A DNA stretch of 64,000 nt from Progne subis subis. Lineage: Eukaryota; Chordata; Aves; Passeriformes; Hirundinidae. The notes under the pieces were generated by a model, which worked only from the letters and a program-made list of their open reading frames with translations, was not told where the DNA came from and did not search any database. The position numbers were made by a program, and so were the translations under genes. Location of the stretch: the NCBI GenBank assembly GCA_022316685.1, contig JAKJHU010000054.1, positions 496,001 to 560,000 of the forward strand, written 5' to 3'. Shown piece after piece: positions 1 through 13,500 of the stretch (its first letter is position 1; each line of letters begins with the position of its first letter).

Positions 1-689
1 CTTTTGGTGAGCAGTGACATGAGCCATTGTGAATAAATAATCTTGGAGCGGGTGATGGGTAGAATGATCTCTTGATCACGGTGGATTTTGTGTGAGGGGA
101 GGAGCCTTTATGCTGCCAGCTGGGAAATGTCTTTGTGACAAAGTCTAAATTTGAATTTGCCTGGGAAGTACCATCAGTTCAGAAGGACAGTGATGTGTCA
201 CAGGGAATGGACTGGAGGGGGTTTATTTGTAACGTGTGCAGAAATGAGGTGTGGAGTAGCCCAAGCTGGAGGGAAGGGTCCTGGAGCTGGAGAAGCAAAA
301 GGAATTCTTAGTGGTGTGATGATAACACACAACAATGGTATGTGGCTGTGTAGCCTGGCAGTTGTGTGAAATAATGATGCCAAGGCAGGAGCAACTCCTT
401 AGCTACAAGAGGGCTCTGGTCTGCTGTGTATGAGGGAATGGAGCTGATTAGTAATTGGGGGAGTAAAGATTTTTCTCATGGGGACTGGTGAAAGCATGTG
501 GTTTATTTAGGACAAGAGGAGCCAAGGCTGCTCTCCTAGAACAACCCAAACACCTTGGCACAAGGGGGCAAAGGGAATAACTCACCCTCAGAAGAATGGG
601 ACACAACGCTGTGAATTCAGTTAGTTTTAAAAAAAACCCACCCTTTTTGAAAGTTGTTCTGTGTTGGTCCACTATCCGTGCCCCTTTCC
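1..689. other. Left flank upstream of NCBP3
   Basis: No exon, RNA gene or repeat recognised. Short open frames here lack coding character. Confidence 0.4.
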
Positions 690-824
690 CCGGGGCCGGG
701 GGTACGCGGGGACACGGCGGGGCCGCCCTCTCACCCGCTACAGCCGCGCTCTGCTCGGTCTCTGGCCGTTCTCCACCCTGGGCCCTGAACCGGCTCCGTC
801 CAGCCCGGGATGTGCTGGGCTGGG

Positions 825-1112
825 GGTGCGCTGGGCTCGCTGGACGGCGGGCCCGGGGGTGCGCTGCGGCTCGCTGGACGGCGGGCCCGGGGGTGCGCTG
901 GGGCTCGCTGGACGGCGGGCTCGGGGGTGCGCTGGGGCTCGCTGGACGGCGGGCTCGGGGGTGCGCTGGGGCTCGCTGGACGGCGGGCCCGGGGGTGCGC
1001 TGGGGCTCGCTGGACGGCGGGCTCGGGGGTGCGCTGGGGCTCGCTGGACGGCGGGCTCGGGGGTGCGCTGGGGCTCGCTGGACGGCGGGCCCGGGGGTGC
1101 GCTGGACTCGCG
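825..1112. repeat. 34-bp GC-rich minisatellite, about 8 copies
   Basis: The core TGGACGGCGG recurs at 841, 875, 909, 943, 977, 1011, 1045 and 1079, exactly every 34 bases. Copies differ mainly at one C/T position (GGGCCC versus GGGCTC). A degraded tail with about 19-21 base spacing (GGGGGTGCGTTGGCCCTC) continues to about 1215. Long open frames on both strands here come from the stop-free repeat, not from genes. Confidence 0.95.
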
Positions 1113-1381
1113 TTGTGCTTGGCTCCGGGGGGTGCACCGGGCTCAAGGGGTGCGCCGAGACTCGGGGGTGCGTTGGCCCTCGGGGGTGCGTTGGCCCTCG
1201 GGGGTGCCCCGGGCTCGGCGCACGGCGGTGCCCGGCCGCCCCGGGCTGCGGGCGGCGCTCGGGGCCGCTGCGCTCCGCCCGCCCGGCGCTCCTGGCCGCT
1301 CTCCGCGCTCGGAGCCGCCCCGCCGCTCTGTGCCGCGCCGCGCTCGTCTCGCTGGCCGCGCTGGGCGGGCCTGGCGGAGCC

Positions 1382-1534
1382 ATGGCGGCCGTGCGGGGCC
1401 TGCGGATCTCGGTGAAGGCGGAGGCGAGCACCACCGCGGCGGAGCCGCGCGGCCCCGAGCCCGAGCCCATGGAGGTGGAAGAGGGAGAGCTGGAGACCAT
1501 CCCTGTGAGGCGCTCTCTGCGGGAGCTCATCCCG
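1382..1534 (+). CDS. NCBP3: NCBP3 coding exon 1
   Basis: Codes residues 1-51 and ends in phase 0 at the donor CCG|GTGAGG. It holds the initiator and the acidic MEVEEGELE motif. The start lies inside the CpG island. Confidence 0.95.
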
Positions 1535-4500
1535 GTGAGGGCCCAGAGGTGTGGGCGAGGAGGGGCTGGCTCCGGTGGCTGGGGGTGTCTGTCTGGGGGT
1601 GAGGGCTTTTGGGGGGATCCTTGGGAAAAGCGGGGATATGAGGGGACCCGGGGACGAGTCCTAAAGAAGCGGGCTGGATGTGCTTGGGAAGGAATGGAAT
1701 GAAGAAGGCGGTGGAGAACAGGATTTGGAGTACAGTGTTGGGGTGTAGGGCAGGCTGTGGGTGGGAGAGTGTACAGGGAATGTTTGGTATAGGGAATACC
1801 TGGAGCAGGGAACAGGGGGTGGCCGCGAAGTAGCAGAGCTGGGAGCGTGGGCTCTGATGAGCGGCGTTCCCGATGTTTTTCTGCCCTTTTTCACTCTCGC
1901 CGATTGTTTCTGTACAAGTTTTAGTAGGATTAGGTTTAACAACTAAAAATGGGTCACAGTTCTAAAATCCTAAGCAGTCTTCTGCTCTCCAAACTTGGGT
2001 GAAAATTGTTTTGGAAGCTAATCTTTAATTAGCTGGTCTACCAACGTGCTTGTGCTTCTACCCAACATGTGGCCTGAGAGACAGCACCGTGCTGTACTTC
2101 CTCGTGCTCCGTGAGTCAACCTCAGACAGTGGGGGTTTTCAGCTTTAAAAAATCGTGTTTATTTTGCTTTTCCTTTTCTAGTAACTCTGACCATTTGGCA
2201 GCATTAGAGGAACTTCTGTGCTGTTACTAAGAAAAGCGGTTGGATTTTGTGCGATCTTCAGTCTCTCTAAACTGAGACCAACCTACTTCTAGAAATGGTC
2301 CTTTAGCCGAAGTAATTATTGCAGCACAAGTGTAAAGAACACAATTAATCCTAAAGAAAGCAAGAGGTGTTCTTCCAGCTCCAAACTGCTGCCAGTTGAG
2401 ATGTCAGAATGAAGCGGTGCCATTTTACAGATGCAGACAATGGAGGGCACAGGGTCATTGGTCATGGGGCTGTGGGGTTTCGTCCCTCTCTGAATTCATC
2501 AGTCCTGACTGATGGACAGGAAACCTGTAATTTTTTTCTCCCCTCATTCTCCAGTTCTGCACTCTCTCAGTATCCAAGCAGTAGTGTTTCACCTTGGTGT
2601 TTGGAATTCGGGGTTGAAATAATGATAGCATTAAAAAGTTACTTGTTTCATTGTGGATGTGGCTTGGTGTTCTCACTTTCTGAGATTAAAAGCTGCAAAG
2701 TGACGTTTCAGTAGTCAGGTATCACTGTTAAATCTGCTCATGTTTTACAAGGAAATTATACCCAAAGCCAAAATTGTGGAAGTCTTTCTTGGGAAAGATG
2801 CTTGATGACTTTCCCTGTATTGCTGAGAGAGTAATAGCTTGACAGCAGCTGACACAGAAACGAAATTCTGTCGAAGGAAAGAATCCTTACAGCGAGGGAA
2901 GTTTGGTTCAGTTGCTTTTACTTTCACTTTCCAGAGTACCTCTCTGTCCAGGGATGTAGGAAAGATCAAGGAAGAGAGGATCTGTTTCTTGTAGAAATAT
3001 TTCTTCTTCTTTTCAGGTGTGTTGCTTTCAGTGCTCATTGAGATTTCATCACCATTTTGCTTTGTTTCAGGACACCAGTAGGAGATATGAAAACAAAGCT
3101 GGAAGTTTCATCACTGGAATAGATGTAACCTCCAAGGTAATTTTTGTGCTATGGCTCTTCAGCATTTTGTCATTTTTGCCACTGGAGAGGTGGAACCATT
3201 TCATTTCTTTCTTCCCCAGCGTGCACAAAGGCTTAGCCTGGTGTTCAGACAGCTGGCATGAATCAGAATATGTGTTCCAAAGATCGAGAAACCTGTAGTG
3301 TTTCCTAATAAAATCTGGAGAGGGAGGAGCTTCTCAGCCAGTTCCCAAAACTGCACAAGTTCCAGGCAGGCTGTTGCTCGTGAGCTATATAAGAGGAGCC
3401 TGAGTTGCTAGTCTAAAAAGTTCTCTGGAGCCAGCTCTCCAGTGTTAAATTCATGCTCAGAGAAACAAATTCACATTTTGTATATATTTAAAAAACAGGG
3501 AAAAAACTCTATAATCTTCAAAGATGAATTTTGCCTGTGGTAGAAAGGCTTCTTTTAAAAGAGAGGTTTTATTTAATATTTGTTAGTAAGGATTAGATAA
3601 TGTTCCTGTTCCATGATGGAGTCTGTGTTGTCCAGGACACTTTGTTTTCCGTGCATCCTGATTCCCAGTGCTGGTCCTACACAAAAACTGTTCTGTGGCA
3701 CAAAGAAATACTTTGGTGAGCTACTGCTACATTCTGAAACCTACAGCTCTCTCCAGAATTAATAAAATCATTAATATAATTGCTGTCTGGTAGATTTTTA
3801 AGTATCCTCAGTGCACTTCGTTGAGGGTGTTCCTGATTCCTGTTTGAGTGCATTGTTTTTCATTTTGCAGGAAGCAATTGAGAAGAAGGAACAAAGAGCC
3901 AAACGCTTCCATTTTCGGGCTGAGGTGAATCTGGCTCAGAGGAACGTGGCCCTGGACCGGGACATGATGAAGAAAGGTATGAGTTCATCCAGCAGTCAGG
4001 AAAAAAGATCCCTTTAGTTACTTCCTCACAGTGTCTCGACTTGATTTATCCTGCAATATTTTCTGCATTCCCAGAGGTTTTGCCAGATTACTGCCAAGAG
4101 GAATCACTTTGGTTTTTTCCCACCTTTTCATTTGCACATCATTATTTTTTAACCTACGTGACACTTGCCAGTTCACTCCTTGTTTCACCAACCCTAGCAC
4201 AAAGACAACATTTTTTTGTGTGCCTTATTTACTCGTGTTACATGGCCAGGATTCACCTTCTGGATCAGTGCTGCTTTAAGAGTCTTTAAATGCCTTGTAA
4301 AAACCCTGGAGCGCTGTGTGGGCACACGTGGAGGACTCTGTGTCCTGTGCACAGGGAGATCAGGCTCTGTGCTGTACACACAGTGAAGCTGCACTGGTGG
4401 CAAGCTGGAACAGAAGCCAGGAGATGTGTGCACAACAGATTGGTGCTTTTGGCACCCTGTTAGTTCTCAAGGTTTTTTTTTTTTCCAACTGGCAGCTTGG

Positions 4501-7500
4501 ACCTGCTAAGCTGTGGCCTGGAACAGCTCCCCACCAGGTGATACAAGTGGAAATGCTTTGTGCACGGCCTTGTTTTGTTCTGGCTCTTTAGTGCTTAATG
4601 ATAGCACTTTGGCAGTGTTCTAAGAGGAAAAAAACGTTTTTCAAGCTGTTTGGTTGCTGTGCAGTCTCTGTATCTACCAGTGCTTGTAACCTCTTTTAAT
4701 TCTCAATTTATTGAAGTTTTGCACATAATTAAGTTATGGTCTATGTCATGCTTCACTTCAATTAGTTCCTCTTTAGTTTACTTAAAGTATTTGCTTTATA
4801 AACTCATATGGTGCCAATCTGAAAGCTTGGAGTAAGTACCAGTTTTGTGTCTTTTCCTCTTTATAGCAATTCCTAAAGTAAGACTGGACACCATTTACAT
4901 TTGTGGAGTGGATGAGATGAGTACCCAGGACATCTTTGCCTATTTCAAAGAGTATCCTCCTGCTCATATCGAGTGGCTGGATGACACCTCATGTAAGTAA
5001 ACAGAGTATTTGTCATTCTTACTCTTTCTTTTTAAACCTGGTCACAGCTGTATCTCTAGGGAGAAAAAGAAAAAAGGTCTAAAAATTATGTGCTGCTTCC
5101 ATCTTGACATAAACAATACATCTGAGAGAGGGTGATCGAACTGTGCAGTTGGGCAGGTTGGGATGGTTTTGTGTGGAGGAGGAGATTTGTTGCTGTATTT
5201 GTGTAGTGCATGCTCCAGGAGAAATGGGTGGGTGGAAGGAGGTGGCAGCTGGGTGTGATTTCCATAGGATGGAAAGGGAATGTGGGTACACGTGTTAAGG
5301 GCTGCTTTGGGGATTGAGATGAGCAAGATCAAAGGTGGGGGCGAGTTGTGCTTTCCTCACTGACTCTGAAAGCTGTTGAAGAGTTTTTTTGCTACAGCTG
5401 GGTGCTGGATCATGGAACGGGAACACTGTGATGTTGTCATGTGGCTACAAACCTTGTGCCTGAAATAATAGAAAAAAATACAAGAGCCAGTGCAGGTTTT
5501 CCAAATAGCTGGAAACTTACTGACAAGCCTGGTTAAAAGCTGAGAATCACAAGCTTCATTCTCTGGAGTGACCCTGAAGAAATTCTGCTCCAGTGCAAGA
5601 CAAAATAGGTGGTGATCTACAAAATACTGGTGACCTTGAAGTCACTGTATGTGACAGCTTGAAGTACTGCAGAAGCTGATAGAAAATGTGAAACCCAATG
5701 AGCCCTGGGTGGATAATTACAGTACAGAGCTGCTGGATGGACCTGTGCTGATGCAGATTTTGTGTTTCTTAAATGCTACATGAGGAATTTCATGTGAAAA
5801 TTAAGGCTTCGGGGTTGTAACAATACCCAGTTATAGTTATTACACATTCTTTTTAATGGGGAATTTTCATGGTGTGTCTGAGTTACCATGCTAGCTATAC
5901 TCTGTGAAAATATCAAGAAAAAGCTTTTTCTTTTCAGCATAGATTCTCAACATGGCAAAAACTTCAGTGTTCCCAACTGAATTACGTCTTATCGTGACTT
6001 AGTGCAAAGGTGGATTTAATGTTCTGTGTTTCAAACTGATGAACATGAAATGGTGAAGCTTTTGGAAATTTGGAGATGGGAAGATGAGGCAGACTGAAAA
6101 AAAAAGTAACTTTATTAACCAGTCATTGAAGTTAACATCTGGGTGTTCTTCACCTTGTAATTCTTGTCTGTTTGAGTAATTTAAAAGAAATTCTCTTCTT
6201 TTGGGTCACTGCAGTTTTCTTATTATCTGAATCCACTCCGCTTGATGGCAGAACAGAGACATTTGTTGCTGTATTTGTACCAAGTGCAGAAAGCTTTTGT
6301 CCAAATCCTGTTTCTAAGCAGTTTCAGCTCTTTCAATTTCAACATCTATGAAATGCTTTTAATTGGCCTAATAAGTTATATTTTAGTACCATGTGCTGAC
6401 ACTTAAGGCACATCCTGAATGATGCTGTGAACCTGTGTACTCTAGAATCTCTGCAAAGCGCTTGAGCAATCTCCTGTTTCCCCCTATTTTCCTGCCTTTT
6501 GGAAAAGATTAACAGAATTCTGCAGTAAAGTCCAAGGTTCTGTTAAGTTGCCAAAGGGGAAAAGGATCCAGGCTTCATTCCTGCCCCCTGCTGCTCCCTT
6601 AATCACAATTGTGTGGGAACACACGGATCCACTGACCCCAATCCAGTGCCCTGATTTGCTGTGTTCAGGAGGCCTCTCAAATCTATGGTTGTGCATTTCA
6701 GCGATTTTAGGGTTTTGATCAGCTCTTGTGTTTTTTAATAAACTAAAAATTGTCTGTCCTCCAGCTCATCAGGTGTGTTAAATATGACTTTCCTTGCAAG
6801 AGATCTGATGGCTTTTCTGTCATTTCTGAGTTTTTGTCCTTAATTTCCTTCCAGCAAGGCAGGGGAGATGTGATTGCTTGATGACACCAACTGCATTTGG
6901 GTTTTGTTTTTCTATTTGTCCCAGGTAATGTGGTCTGGCTTGATGAAGTGACAGCAACACGGGCTCTAATAAATATGAGCTCCCTGCCTGATCAGGAGAA
7001 AACAAAGAGCAGAGAAAACAATAAAGAGAAGACAGCTGAAAAAACCAAGAAAGGTAGATTGAGATATGCAAATATCCATCGTCTCATTAAATCAACGAAA
7101 CTTTAAACTTGTGCTGGGGTATTGCATAACCTAAATTACTGAAGGAGCTTCTATCATATAGTTGCAGGTAAATGTATTCTGCCACTTTAAAAAAGGCTTT
7201 CATCTTGGAAACCTTTTGAAGAAGCTGCTTCTTAAAAGGTGGGTTGGAGCTAGACCAAAAGCAGTAATTCAGTCGATACTAAACGTGTTAGATGAGGGTG
7301 ATACTGAGAGCTGGTATTTATAGTGGGACGTGCACAGAAATAGCTCTGTGTGATGAGCCTACAAAGGCAAGGCAAGGCAAAAAGCAGGTGTGAGAAAATG
7401 GCCTATTTTTGAACTACCACAGCTAATTCCCTTTTGGATGCACCACCATCCTTCAAGTGTGTCCCTCGCAGCAGCGTGACAGCGAGTCGCTTCACCGGGG

Positions 7501-10500
7501 GGTGTACCAGCTCTAAATCTGGCTGTTATCCTTTTAAGAAAGGAGTTGTTAAAAGGTTGGTTATAAAAGAGCAGAGCAGCAAAAGTACATCTCAGTGTCG
7601 TGATCAGTCTGGTACCTGACTGCCTTGGTTGTAAATTTATTTTCCTTTTATGTGGGGAAGTTCAGAAGCAGCATTTTGCTACCTGAGGGCAGTTTTGCTC
7701 TTAGGCTGCTGAGTGTGGTTGAAGGTGCTCTATCACAGGATACATAGCACAAAAATATTATATTTATTAAATTTTTCATTAAATTTTGCTTTAAAATGCT
7801 GTCTATGACCTAAATGCAAGTAGCCAATCTCTCTGTTAGATATCTGCAGTGCTTCCAAAACCCTTCTGGGAAATTCGGTGTTCAAGGCTTTGTTAAACTT
7901 GGGAATTCTCCTAATTCACCCCCTTTTCCTGCTGCTTTTCTCCACAAAGCAGTGGCTCCTCAGTATCCACATGACTTTAATTTTGGCCATATGTTGATAA
8001 AACTTCAAGTAAGACTTGTTATGAAATTTTTGGAGATCAGGAACATTGCTCAAATGGAGCATAAACATATATATTTCATCCTGCTTGCTATGAATTGCAG
8101 ATTGTATTATCATTACATTCCATCTGAAATCAAGAACTGTCATCTGAATTACTCCTGTTCCTCTGGAAAAGTGGGATATTAGAGAAAGTACAGACTGTTC
8201 AATTACATCTTAAGGTGTGAGATCCATACAGATACCCCGGAGTCATCTGGCTTGGTTACATTCCTTTTTTTAGATAGGAATTTCAGGGCTCTTCAGACAT
8301 TTAGGGAGGCAAAAGATTGGTCTGTGCTATGAGAAACTTGTAATTTGTGAGGGAGAAAAATGCATGGATACTCTCCCTGATGGAACTTAATTATTCTGGT
8401 TTGAATTTGGGTAATTTGTTTACTTAAATTCTCTCTTTGGATTCAGTTTGGTTAATTGTGCTTTATTGTTTTCACTCAGGAATATTTTCAGGATCTTTTG
8501 AACAGCTGCCACTCTTTATTTTATAAAGTTTTTAAGTCTATTGCTGGATGGGATTTAGGATAAGGAACTCTAAAATATAGAAGAGAGGAAAGAGAGGGGT
8601 TTTTAATCTTAGGCCTGTGAAGTGCTTTGAGATCTTTGCAAATGATACTGGCATATCACACTTCATTGCTCACCATAGTCATTACTTTTTTACAGTATTT
8701 TATTTCTTGGGGACTTTGGAAAAAAAAATCAGCATGAATTTTCTTACACTGAGCTAAAAACTGCAAAATCAAAGCAGCTCACAATTTCAGCAGTTCGGGA
8801 AGCATGCACTTCTTTTTTAGTTATTTCACAGCAAAATTAAATCACGAAGTTTTCTTTTTTACTGCTCTCTCTCTAAGCTTTTGATTAATAACCTGTTTTA
8901 CACTGTTAGTATTGGGTATTTTTAGGCATTTGAAAAGGAGATGGAAGGGAAAGGCTTTTATGTGCCTTCAGTGCCTCGGCCTTGCTGATCTCTGATTTTG
9001 AACACACTAAATCCTGACAGGCCATGCACTTTCATTTGCTTTCAGAGAATTAAATTAATGATGCACGTGTGCTGCTGCAGGCGCAGGGCTCTGAATTCCA
9101 CTGTGCTCCACTTTTCCATAGGCATTCACTGCTTTGATTATTCCTTAGGCTGCTCTGGAGAAAGGAAAACACCTTCAGGCTGATCTCAGACAGTGTAGGT
9201 AATCATAAACCAAATGAGGCTGACACACTAAAATGGAGCTTGGTTTTGTTTTTTCGTTTTTGTTTTTTTTCCCAATTATTTTCCTCAGAAAAACAGGAGG
9301 AAAGCTCTGATGATGAGACAGAAGAAGGCGAGGTTGAGGATGACAATCCCAGTGATGTGGAGGTCAGTACAGAGGGGAAGTGGAAACTCTGCTGTGGAAG
9401 TTTTGCTCTGGCTGGTGCGAAGTTTTCACAGCATTTTAGGTTTCTATTTGCAATTCACGATTTAATTATCAAAGTAAACTAGGTGGGGGGAGTGAGAGGG
9501 AGTGCAGGTGGTGATAATCCCAGTGTAAAGTGCTTTGTGAAAATAGATTTTGGCGAGTTTAAGAGTTATGAGCCTGGCTTCTCTTTTCTGCTGAGAGGAG
9601 GCAATGAAAGAACAATAATGGAAGGCAGTGACCTTTCAGCAGGAAAAATGCTTAGAGCCCAATGGGATTTAGGCTGCCCATGGATCTGTGGGAATCAGCA
9701 CACACAGTGATGTCCTGGCAGCAATTTAATCTCCACTGGCTCAGGGTATAATAGGTGTGATTAGGATTTCCTTTAGGAATGCCTCAGTGAACACTCCTGC
9801 ATCATGGAAGTCTGAATTTGAGTTTCTATAAAGCAGCTATAAATGAAAAAGAAAGGTTTTTAATCATTGTGTGAGGGCATGAGAGCCTGTTAATAAAATT
9901 CTTTAGATAAGAAACAGGAAAAAAAAAATCAGTGTCCAAGTTGTGCTATTTATTTTCTGCATTTCAGTCAGTAATATGAAGTAATTTTGACTATTACTGT
10001 ATTTAATAGCCTGAGTTAATGTTGTGGAGCAAGTGAAGGATGTATTTTAAATTTTCAGGGCAATTTACATTAAAAATTAACATCAGCTTGTCAAGAAAAA
10101 AAAAAAGCAGAGTTATTTGAATGTAATTTGAAAAGTGACAAATAATCACTTGATTGCTTCTCTGTAAGCAACCCATTTTTGGTCAACAGTCATTTGATTT
10201 TTGAGTCCAAAATACCTTTTTTTGCCCCCAAAGTTGGATGCCCTCTCCCAAGTCGAAGAGGATTCTCTCCTGCGTAACGACCTTCGCCCTGCCAATAAAC
10301 TGGCTAAAGGAAACAAGCTGTTCATGAGATTTGCTACTAAAGGTAAATGACCACCTTACCAAGCACCCCAAATTCATTGCTTGTTGTAGTTCTATTTGTT
10401 GACTAATCAGTGACTCAAAGTGCCTACTTCTTATTTAAAAGTCTTTTTTTTTTTTTTTTTTGCTAATTGTTAGGTGTTGAGATATTGCCATAAATCTACA

Positions 10501-13500
10501 TTTTCTTGTGTCGATCATATCCAGTTCAAGCTGTATGAAAATTATTGTACCTGGAAGTTGTATCTTAGACTCAGGGCATTCTTCCCAATTCCATGGAATA
10601 GGTTTTGTGATGCCTTTTTCCGGAAGTAAATTCCACGTTTTATAAAGATGGATATAATGTGAGATGGAGATAATTTGGATTAATAAAAAATTATTACTAA
10701 ATACTCATTTTATTTATGAATAAAATGAAAATCCATATAATTTCTGGACCATGCAGGAAGGGGCACATTCATTAAGAGAAGAGAGGTGATGAGGAAGGTG
10801 AGTGGAAACTCCAGCAGTGACAGGAAGATGTGATGTCCTGTTAAGCTGATCTGTAGAAACCCAGTCTCCCTGGAATTAAGTTTCTAGACACAAATAAAGC
10901 TGTGGTGGTAGGAGAAATTCCAGAGCTGTAAGCAAAATTGAATCCTTTGGATTGAATGGAGGAGGGTGAAGTAATTCTGATTTTAAGGCACACTTAGTCC
11001 CATTCTGTCTTTGGATGGTTATTTGTTTTTATGCTGTGCTGTAAGTTATACTGTAAGAGGGAAAAAATTCCTATAATTTATGGGTTTTTTTGCAGATGAC
11101 AAAAAGGAGCTGGGAGCTGCAAGGAGAAGCCAGTATTACATGAAATATGGCAATCCAAATTACGGAGGCATGAAAGGAATTCTTAGCAATTCTTGGTGAG
11201 TGTTGGGCAGAGGAGTTGGAGCATTGCAGGTAATTGGACACACTAATCTAAAACTGTTCTAATTTGTGGTTTTTCTATTTAGTTTATGTAGATGCTTCAG
11301 TGTCAATAATATTTTTGCAATGTGAGTGTGAATTACAAGGAGATAATCTCCTCCTGAAAATAAAGTTCCTATTCAAACCATCCAGACCAGCTCTTGACAC
11401 AAATCTGTGTCTGCTGTTAAAGTAGGTGATAATTGCATCTCCTTCATCCAGGATTTAGGGCTCCATGAATGAGCCATGATCCCTGTGCCAGGGATGCCAT
11501 CCCCTCTCTGGTTTTTCAGGAAGAGGAGGTACCATTCCCGTCGGATCCACCGGGATGTGATCAAGAAGAGGACGCTGATCGGGGACGATGTGGGCTTGAC
11601 TCCTCCCTATAAACATCGGCACTCGGGTACTGGTGGCACTGGGACAGCCCCGTGGGGACACTGGGACACGGAGGGCTGGGCAGGATCTGGAGCACTGCCT
11701 CACCAATCCCATGGGATGTGTGCAAGTTGTCTTAAAAAAATAAATCTGAGTCCCGTTTTAAGAGTTCACAGGAAATTCCTGAGGCGGAAGCTTCGTTCTG
11801 CTCGTTGCTTCCCAAAATAGCTGCTGCTTTTTTATGTGACATTTTTCCTTTTACAAATTTAGGGCACGGGGACTGTGGCATCAAAGGGCAAAAAGAAGGG
11901 GTGAATGACTTTTTCAGCCTTCTTGGCAATTTGTCATACTTGCTAAGTCAATTCTCCCAGTCTGTAAAAAGCAATCTCTAAATATAGAACAACAGAGGTG
12001 AGAAAATTCTATGAATCAGGCTTGAATATCTTCATCTGTTGCCTAAGGTAGAAAAATAATGGGTGTAAAAACCTGTCATGAGACAAGTACAGTGTGATTG
12101 GCCTGTTAAAAATGCAGCCAGGGGTGTGTCAAATCTCATGGAAGACTTTCCATGTTGGTCATGTAGTGCTGTCTGAAGAGATGTCTGAGTGCTGGTGATG
12201 ACTAAATTGAAGTTATTTCTATTTAAATCGGTGTCTGTGATGAATTTATGATTATGATACCTGTGTTCTTTTTGACATTGCTGCTTGCAGGACTTGAAAG
12301 GGTTTTTGCAGAGTCAGCAGCTGCCACATTAAGCCCTGTAAGATCCTGGGAATTGTGCTTAGCTCAGGAAGGAAGAACTGCACCTTCTACAAGAGGCAGT
12401 TATGCTTCAATTACTCTGCCCAGCTTTGTGCTTGGCCAGGCCTCTGAGGGAGTGAACACCAGGGACATTTTGTCCTGTGGCAGTTCTATTCCACTTAAAA
12501 CATTTGGCAAAACATTCTCTCTCTTTAAGAAGAGAGAACTAAAAGAACTACAGGCTCATCTGTAGGAGATCGTTCATTACAGCGAGGCAATTTCTTCTTT
12601 TTTGGTTTGGTTTTCAAGTGCTTTCTAGAGACGCCAAAATTCGGTTGATCTGAATGAGTTTGTCTTGCTGCAGGCTTGGTAAATGTTCCCGAAGAGCCCA
12701 TTGAGGAGGAAGAGGAGGAGGAGGAGGAGGAGGATCAGGACATGGATGAAGATGACAGAGTGGTGGTGGAGTACCGGGATGAGCTGCAGGCTTTCAAGCA
12801 GTCGCGGGAGCGCAGCGCCGCGAGGAGATCCAGCGCCAGCGCCTCTGACTCGGATGAGATGGACTACGACCTGGAACTGAAAATGATTTCCACCCCCTCG
12901 CCCAAAAAAAGCATGAAGATGACCATGTATGCAGATGAGGTGGAGTCACAGCTGAAAAATATTAGGTAAAAGTTTCTTAGTCTTTAAAAGCAGCAGTGAA
13001 GAGGCATTTCCTGGTTTTAGCTGTCGAAGCTTTAAGACAAACTCAAAACTACTTGTCAGTTCTTAATATAATTTTTTAGTAGATATTTTAACAAGAAATA
13101 CAGAAACTAGGCTTTTAATAGAATTAACTTTTTTTAAATACAGCTTCTGCAGATCTCTCCGTCCTTGCTTATTAATAATAATGAAACTCAGAGTAGAATC
13201 AAGAGAAATTTCTGCAAACAACCTCATTTAACAGGGAAAAATAATTCCTCTGTTTTCTCTTTCACCCTCGCTCTTTATCTCAGAATGAAAAATAACCTTC
13301 AATTGTTGATAATAAAAAGGAATTTATCTTCGTTATGGGCTTACTAACCCATGTTGTATATGTTGTAGATGAATAAAATAAGTTTGTGTGTCCCTTCAGT
13401 AGAGTGGGTATATTCATTATAACATCAACAATTTTGAGGCTGCCTTGAAATGGATACTGAGATATCAATGGAATTATTGTTACATTTAGGATTCTGGCTT

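Larger units (their letters stand above)
690..1560 (+). promoter_or_regulatory. CpG-island promoter of NCBP3
   Basis: A dense GC/CpG stretch covers the first coding exon and about 690 bases upstream. I see no TATA box, as is usual for housekeeping CpG promoters. The exact transcription start cannot be read from sequence; most likely it lies between the minisatellite and the ATG (about 1220-1380). Confidence 0.75.

Noticed and set aside
448..1702. Long open frames on both strands (up to about 368 codons) across the NCBP3 promoter
   Set aside because: They arise from the stop-free 34-bp GC repeat; only the stretch from ATG 1382 in one frame matches a real protein.
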